NCBI RefSeq assembly: GCF_029637485.1
Contig: NZ_CP069128.1
Coordinates: forward strand, 62,001 to 126,000
Source of the DNA: Sphingomonas sp. LHG3406-1
GTDB taxonomy: Bacteria > Pseudomonadota > Alphaproteobacteria > Sphingomonadales > Sphingomonadaceae
Direction of reading: 5' to 3'
DNA length: 64,000 bases
Shown here: positions 59,689 to 64,000 of the stretch, piece by piece
Layout: the number at the start of each line of letters is the position of its first letter
Numbering within the stretch: position 1 is the stretch's first letter
Notes under the pieces: model-generated
What the model was told of the DNA's origin: nothing
The model's database searches: none
What the model saw: the letters and a program-made list of their open reading frames with translations, nothing else
Position numbers and translations under genes: made by a program

Positions 59689-62421
59689 GTGAGCGTCACC
59701 CCCGAAGCACTTGCCCGTCGCGTCATCGATCAGCAACTGGCAGCCGCCGGATGGTTGGTGCAGGATAGGGCGGCCATGAACCGGACCGCCGCTTTGGGAG
59801 TGGCAGTTCGCGAGTATCCGCTGTCGAGCGGCCCCTGCGATTACCTCCTATTCGTGGCTGGCAAAGCTTGTGGGGTCATCGAAGCAAAGGCTGCTGGAGC
59901 CACCCTGTCGGGAGTGGCGGAGCAGGCCCGGGGGTATCAAGCCTCACCGGAGCAGCCATTGACTAGGTGGAGCGATCCATTTCGCTTCGACTATGAAGCG
60001 TCCAGCACCGAGATCCTGTTTTCCGACCGTGTCGATCCGCTGCACCGATCCCGCCGAGTCTTCTCATTTCACCAGCCCGAGACCCTCCATGAGTGGCTGA
60101 AGTCGGGCTCGTCGCTGCGGGCCCGGCTCGCGAACCTGCCGCAGCTGATCATGGACGGGCTCCGCGACTGCCAGGTGGAGGCGATTACCGGCATCGAGGA
60201 ATCGCTGGCTGCCGACCGGCCACGCGCCTTTGTCCGCATGGCCACCGGCGCCGGCAAGACCTTCACAGCTGCGACGCTGTCCTACCGTTTGCTCGCCCAT
60301 GCCGATGCAAAGCGCATCCTGTTCCTGGTCGACCGGAATAACCTCGGCCGGCAGACTCTGAAGGAGTTCCAGACTTACCGTCCCCCAGAGACCGGCCGTC
60401 TGTTTACCGAACTCTACAACGTTCAGCGGCTCGGCTCAGCCGGCCTAGATCCGCCAGCAAAGGTGGTCATCTCCACCATCCAGCGCCTGTTTGCTCAGCT
60501 CACCGGCACAGAGCTGTCGGAGGAGGAAGAAGAGGCCAGCGATTTTGAGCGCGGATGGAATCCGCGGCCTCAACGAATTGAGTACAATTTTTCTATCCCG
60601 CCGGAAGCCTTCGACATCGTCATAGTCGACGAATGCCATCGCTCCATTTACGGCAACTGGCGCCAGCTCCTGGACTATTTCGATGCCCAGATCGTCGGCC
60701 TGACCGCTACGCCGACGGTCCAGACAGCGGCCTTCTTCAACGAGAACATCGTCGCCGACTACCCATACGAGCGGTCGGTCGCTGACGGGGTGAACGTGCC
60801 CTTCGAGATCTTCCGCATTCGCACCCAGATTGGCGAGCATGGCGGGCGGGTCGAGGCCGGCTATACCGTCCCCGTCCGCGATCGCCACACCCGGGCGCAG
60901 GAGTTCCGGCTGCTCGACGACGACCTGGTCTATGCGCCCCAGGACCTCGACCGAAGCGTCATTGCCCGCAATCAGATCCGGACGGTGCTCGAGACCTATC
61001 GCGACACGCTGTTCACTGAGCTTTTTCCCGGGCGCACAGAGGTGCCGAAGACCTTGATCTTCGCCAAGGACGACCACCATGCCGAAGAGATTGTCGAGAT
61101 CGCCCGCGAGGTGTTCGACCAGGGGAACGACTTCGCCAAGAAAATCACCTACCGGGTTGGGGCGGGTTATGCGGAGCAGCTGATCAACGCGTTCCGGAAT
61201 TCCTACAATCCCCGCATCGCCGTCACGGTCGACATGATCGCCACCGGCACCGACGTGAAGGCCATCGAGGCGCTGATCTTCCTCCGGGATGTCCGCTCGG
61301 CCGTCTACTTCGAGCAGATGCGGGGCCGCGGCGTGCGGACGATCGACCCGGCAACGCTTGCGACCATCACGCCAGGTGCCGGGGTGAAGGACCGCTTCGT
61401 GCTGGTCGACGCCGTCGGCGTGACGGACAGCCTGAAGGTTCAGGCCGTGCCGCTCGACCGCGAACATGGCGTGGCGTTCGAGAAACTGCTGGAGCAGATC
61501 GCCAGCGGCCGCAGCGACGAGGATGCCGTCGCCACTCTGGCCGGGCGCCTTGCTCGACTGGACCGCAAGCTCGACCCGGCCGCCCGCGCCAAGGTGGAAG
61601 CGGTCGCGGGCAAGCCGCTCAGCGCACTCGCCGGTGAGCTGGTCGAAGCCATGGACGCCGACGCGATCATCTCCGAGGCCGAAACCCGCAACGGCCCGCG
61701 GCCAACCGCCGAGCAAATCGAGGCCGTCGCCGCCGAACGCCGGGAAGCGGCGCTGTCGGCCTACAACAACCCCGACCTCCGACGCGTGCTGATCGAGGTG
61801 AAGAAGGCGTCGGAGGTCATCATCGACGACATCAGCCGGGACGTGACCACCTCCTCGGCGTGGGACGAGGGACATGCCACGACCATGACGGCGGACTTCG
61901 CCCGCTTCCTGGACGAGCATCGTGACCAGCTCACAGCCCTGCGCATCCTCTACGGCTTGCCGGCGGCGACCAAGCGTTTGACCTACGCCAGTCTTGAGGA
62001 GCTGCGCGACGCCATGCTCCAGCCGCCATGGCTCCTGGAGCCGCTCGCCATTTGGAGCGCCTATCGCCGGCTGCAGGGCGACAAGGTGCGGGCCAATCCG
62101 GCAAAAACCCTGACCGACATCGTCGCGCTGGTGCGGTTTGCCATCGGCAAGGCGGAGACGCTGGCGCCGCTCTCGTCCGACATGGCCGGCCGCTTCAATC
62201 TGTGGCTCGGCCGCGAGCAGCGGGCGGGGCGGCACTACACGCAGGAGCAGCTCGGCTGGCTGGAAGCCATCCGCGACTATCTCGCCGCCAACATCGAGGT
62301 GACCACCGCCGACCTCCAGGACCAATTCGAGGGCAGGGGCGGTATCATCGGCGCACGGCGGGCTTTCGGCCAGCGCCTCGAGCCGCTACTCGACGAGCTT
62401 CAGGACGCATTGGTGGCGTAA
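59689..62421 (+). CDS. hsdR: Type I restriction endonuclease subunit R
   Basis: About 910 residues. An N-terminal PD-(D/E)xK nuclease is visible (Asp51 in CDYLLF and EAK at 65-67). The SF2 DNA translocase has Walker A ATGAGKT (185-191), DECH (314-317), LTATPT (338-343) and motif VI QMRGRGVRT (543-551). A C-terminal helical HsdR domain follows. It cleaves unmodified DNA after translocation in complex with HsdM and HsdS. GTG 59689 is chosen to start at MSVTPEALARRVID; GTG 59680 is possible. No good Shine-Dalgarno is visible. Confidence 0.93.
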   Translation: MSVTPEALARRVIDQQLAAAGWLVQDRAAMNRTAALGVAVREYPLSSGPCDYLLFVAGKACGVIEAKAAGATLSGVAEQARGYQASPEQPLTRWSDPFRFDYEASSTEILFSDRVDPLHRSRRVFSFHQPETLHEWLKSGSSLRARLANLPQLIMDGLRDCQVEAITGIEESLAADRPRAFVRMATGAGKTFTAATLSYRLLAHADAKRILFLVDRNNLGRQTLKEFQTYRPPETGRLFTELYNVQRLGSAGLDPPAKVVISTIQRLFAQLTGTELSEEEEEASDFERGWNPRPQRIEYNFSIPPEAFDIVIVDECHRSIYGNWRQLLDYFDAQIVGLTATPTVQTAAFFNENIVADYPYERSVADGVNVPFEIFRIRTQIGEHGGRVEAGYTVPVRDRHTRAQEFRLLDDDLVYAPQDLDRSVIARNQIRTVLETYRDTLFTELFPGRTEVPKTLIFAKDDHHAEEIVEIAREVFDQGNDFAKKITYRVGAGYAEQLINAFRNSYNPRIAVTVDMIATGTDVKAIEALIFLRDVRSAVYFEQMRGRGVRTIDPATLATITPGAGVKDRFVLVDAVGVTDSLKVQAVPLDREHGVAFEKLLEQIASGRSDEDAVATLAGRLARLDRKLDPAARAKVEAVAGKPLSALAGELVEAMDADAIISEAETRNGPRPTAEQIEAVAAERREAALSAYNNPDLRRVLIEVKKASEVIIDDISRDVTTSSAWDEGHATTMTADFARFLDEHRDQLTALRILYGLPAATKRLTYASLEELRDAMLQPPWLLEPLAIWSAYRRLQGDKVRANPAKTLTDIVALVRFAIGKAETLAPLSSDMAGRFNLWLGREQRAGRHYTQEQLGWLEAIRDYLAANIEVTTADLQDQFEGRGGIIGARRAFGQRLEPLLDELQDALVA

Positions 62422-62432
62422 GCGGGGGACGG

Positions 62433-63836
62433 GTGAAGGCGAAGCGTTTGGCGGCGAGTGGGCCGATTGAAGGTCCGTGGACGCTGCCGGGCGGCTGGCG
62501 ATGGGAGCGGCTGGGCGACCTAGTTGAACGTTGTCCCGAAAAGGTCCTTCCCTCTGCTGGCGGCGATCTGCCTTTCGTAGGCATGGACAGCATCCCGTCC
62601 GGCGAGATGCGGGTAACCCAGACAGTGCCCTTTGCGAGCCTTCGAAGCGCGGGCAACAAATTCCGGCCTGCTGATGTGCTCTACGGACGCCTAAGACCGT
62701 ATCTCAACAAGGTCTGGCGAGCGGATCGGCATGGGGCCTGCTCGGGTGAGTTGTTGGTATTGCGGGCCGGACATGAGCTCGACTCCGATTACTTAGCTTA
62801 CGCCCTGCACGCCCACCACTTCGTCCATTATGCCTCCCATGCCGTTACCGGGGACCGACCTCGCCTCGACTTCGCTGTCATGGCCGAATTCCCGCTCCCG
62901 GTGCCCCCGCTTGAGGTGCAGCGGCGCATCGTTGCCCGCATCGACGAACTCTTCGCCGAGATCGACGATGGCGAGGCAGCGCTGGCGCGGGCGCGGGAGG
63001 ATCTGACGACTTGGCGCAAGGCGCTGCTGAAGGCCGCTGTCACCGGCGAACTCACCGCCGAGTGGCGACGCACGATCAGCGCAGGGGAGAGCGGTGCACA
63101 GCTAATCGGCCGACTGCTAGAACAGCGAACCCAGCGATGGACAGCCGATCACAGGAATGCGGGCAAGCGTTACGCGCAACCCACTCAGCCTGATCTGTTC
63201 GGAACACCAGCCTTACCGGAAGGCTGGACCTGGGCCAGCATCGAGCAGCTGACCACCGGCGGCATTCGAAACGGCCTCTCCTTGAAAGAGACGGCCAGCC
63301 CCTCGCCGGTAAAGGGACTTCGGCTAGACGCCCTCCAAGGCGACCAGGTGGATTGGTCTCGGTTCCGGTTCCTTCCAATTGAGCTGGAGGACGCCCGACC
63401 GTATCTGCTCCGCCGAGGTGACCTCCTGATCTCTCGCGCTAACGGGTCACAGCATCTTGTCGGGCGATGCACCCTTGTCGATCGGGACACTGACGACACG
63501 ATCTTCCCCGACACGGCGATCAGATATCCCTTGGTTGGCGACGCTCGTTTGCAAGCATGGGCGACGATCGTGTGGTCTGCGCCTCAGACGCGAGCTCGCC
63601 TCTTGAAACGGGCGAAAACCACGGCAGGGATTCTGAAGGTCTCGCAGGCTGACATTGCGAGTGTGCCCTTGCCGATCCCGCCGACATCCGAGATCGACCT
63701 CATCGTCGCGCTAGTCCAAGGGCAACTAGCCGAGGCGGAGGCCGGTGCCGATGATCTTCAGCACCTTGAGCCCACGCCGGCCAAGCTCCGCCAATCCATT
63801 CTGTCCGCCGCCTTCCGTGGAGAACTCACCGCATGA
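62433..63836 (+). CDS. hsdS: Type I restriction-modification specificity subunit S
   Basis: About 467 residues with two target-recognition domains (about 15-165 and 245-410), each beginning with a LPxGWxW-like motif (LPGGWRWERL; LPEGWTWASI). They are separated by conserved coiled-coil helices (VARIDELFAEIDDGEAALARAREDLTTWRKALLKAAVTGEL in parts) and closed by a second similar helix set (PAKLRQSILSAAFRGEL). It determines the bipartite recognition sequence, which cannot be read from the protein. The GTG is 11 nt after hsdR, with GGGGGA upstream. Confidence 0.92.
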   Translation: MKAKRLAASGPIEGPWTLPGGWRWERLGDLVERCPEKVLPSAGGDLPFVGMDSIPSGEMRVTQTVPFASLRSAGNKFRPADVLYGRLRPYLNKVWRADRHGACSGELLVLRAGHELDSDYLAYALHAHHFVHYASHAVTGDRPRLDFAVMAEFPLPVPPLEVQRRIVARIDELFAEIDDGEAALARAREDLTTWRKALLKAAVTGELTAEWRRTISAGESGAQLIGRLLEQRTQRWTADHRNAGKRYAQPTQPDLFGTPALPEGWTWASIEQLTTGGIRNGLSLKETASPSPVKGLRLDALQGDQVDWSRFRFLPIELEDARPYLLRRGDLLISRANGSQHLVGRCTLVDRDTDDTIFPDTAIRYPLVGDARLQAWATIVWSAPQTRARLLKRAKTTAGILKVSQADIASVPLPIPPTSEIDLIVALVQGQLAEAEAGADDLQHLEPTPAKLRQSILSAAFRGELTA

Positions 63837-64000
63837 ACGAGCAGGCGCTCGTCGCCAAGGTTTGGAACTACGCCCATGTCCTCCGGGACGATGGCGTGTC
63901 CTATGGCGATTACCTCGGGCAGATCAGCTTCCTGCTTTTCCTGAAGATGGACAAGGAGCGGACCGAGGCTTTGGGCGAGGCCTCGGCCTTGCCGGCCGAC
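63833..64000 (+). CDS. hsdM: Type I restriction-modification methyltransferase subunit M, 3' truncated by window edge
   Basis: 56 residues visible: MNEQALVAKVWNYAHVLRDD, then GDYLGQISFLLFLKMDKER. This is the N-terminal helical domain of HsdM; the adenine-methyltransferase core lies beyond the window. The ATG overlaps the hsdS stop (ATGA). Placing M after S is unusual, as most type I loci read R-M-S or M-S-R. Confidence 0.9.
   Translation, partial: MNEQALVAKVWNYAHVLRDDGVSYGDYLGQISFLLFLKMDKERTEALGEASALPAD

Noticed and set aside
1..64000. CRISPR arrays, tRNA or rRNA genes, transposases, integrases, attachment sites
   Set aside because: Gaps were read on both strands; no regularly spaced repeats, cloverleaf with CCA-adjacent T-arm, rRNA core sequence or recombinase motif was recognised.

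Overview
The window is a high-GC stretch of an alphaproteobacterial chromosome, most likely a sphingomonad (Sphingomonas/Sphingomicrobium type). The evidence is protein similarity as I recognise it, the gene neighbourhoods (lptD-surA-pdxA-rsmA; purM next to DUF2066-hda-ppk1-ppx; fmt-truA), many GTG/TTG starts with 4-nt ATGA/GTGA overlaps, and short GC-rich intergenic palindromes of a kind common in this order. No database search was possible, so names rest on motifs, length and context.

Layout. 1-9.6 kb: the tail of rsmB, a TPR protein, the leftward envelope/translation operon lptD-surA-pdxA-rsmA, then rightward pepA, holC and ndk. 9.6-21 kb: purM and purN (purN fused to a YjbR-like domain), the tightly overlapped DUF2066-hda-ppk1-ppx run (replication control and polyphosphate), rnd with an I78-type inhibitor, and aspS. 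21-26 kb: a secreted retropepsin-like protein, a ZIP-type transporter and small stress-type membrane proteins with possible EcfG promoters, an EEP-family phosphohydrolase, a GFA protein and greB. 26-33 kb: soluble lytic transglycosylase, dapA, and the arginine succinyltransferase genes astA-astB translationally coupled to an M20 peptidase. 33-44 kb: a membrane GGDEF-EAL-PilZ protein, cysK, an MFS transporter, truA, fmt, recR, a squalene-synthase-fold protein, an EF-hand protein, a BLUF photoreceptor and trmFO. 43.7-49.4 kb: a GbsR/MarR-type regulator with two matching palindromic operators beside a small membrane protein gene, a secreted alpha-amylase, and two polysaccharide genes (polyprenyl glycosylphosphotransferase, UDP-sugar dehydrogenase).

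From about 49.4 kb the character changes to accessory DNA. AMP nucleosidase is followed by repeat-rich gaps, a DUF465 gene, a TerC-family gene, and a MarR-S41 protease-lipoprotein cassette. A 106-bp imperfect direct repeat (51075-51180 and 55571-55676) brackets the segment from DUF465 to the lipoprotein. Beyond it lies a defence island: a subtilase plus AAA ATPase pair matching the IetAS antiphage system, transcribed away from a type I restriction-modification operon in the unusual order hsdR-hsdS-hsdM. hsdM runs off the right edge.

No rRNA, tRNA, CRISPR array, transposase or integrase was recognised. The most interesting leads are the regulator with paired operators, the PurN-YjbR fusion, the hairpin over the ribosome-binding site of the c-di-GMP gene, and the repeat-bounded cassette next to the defence island.
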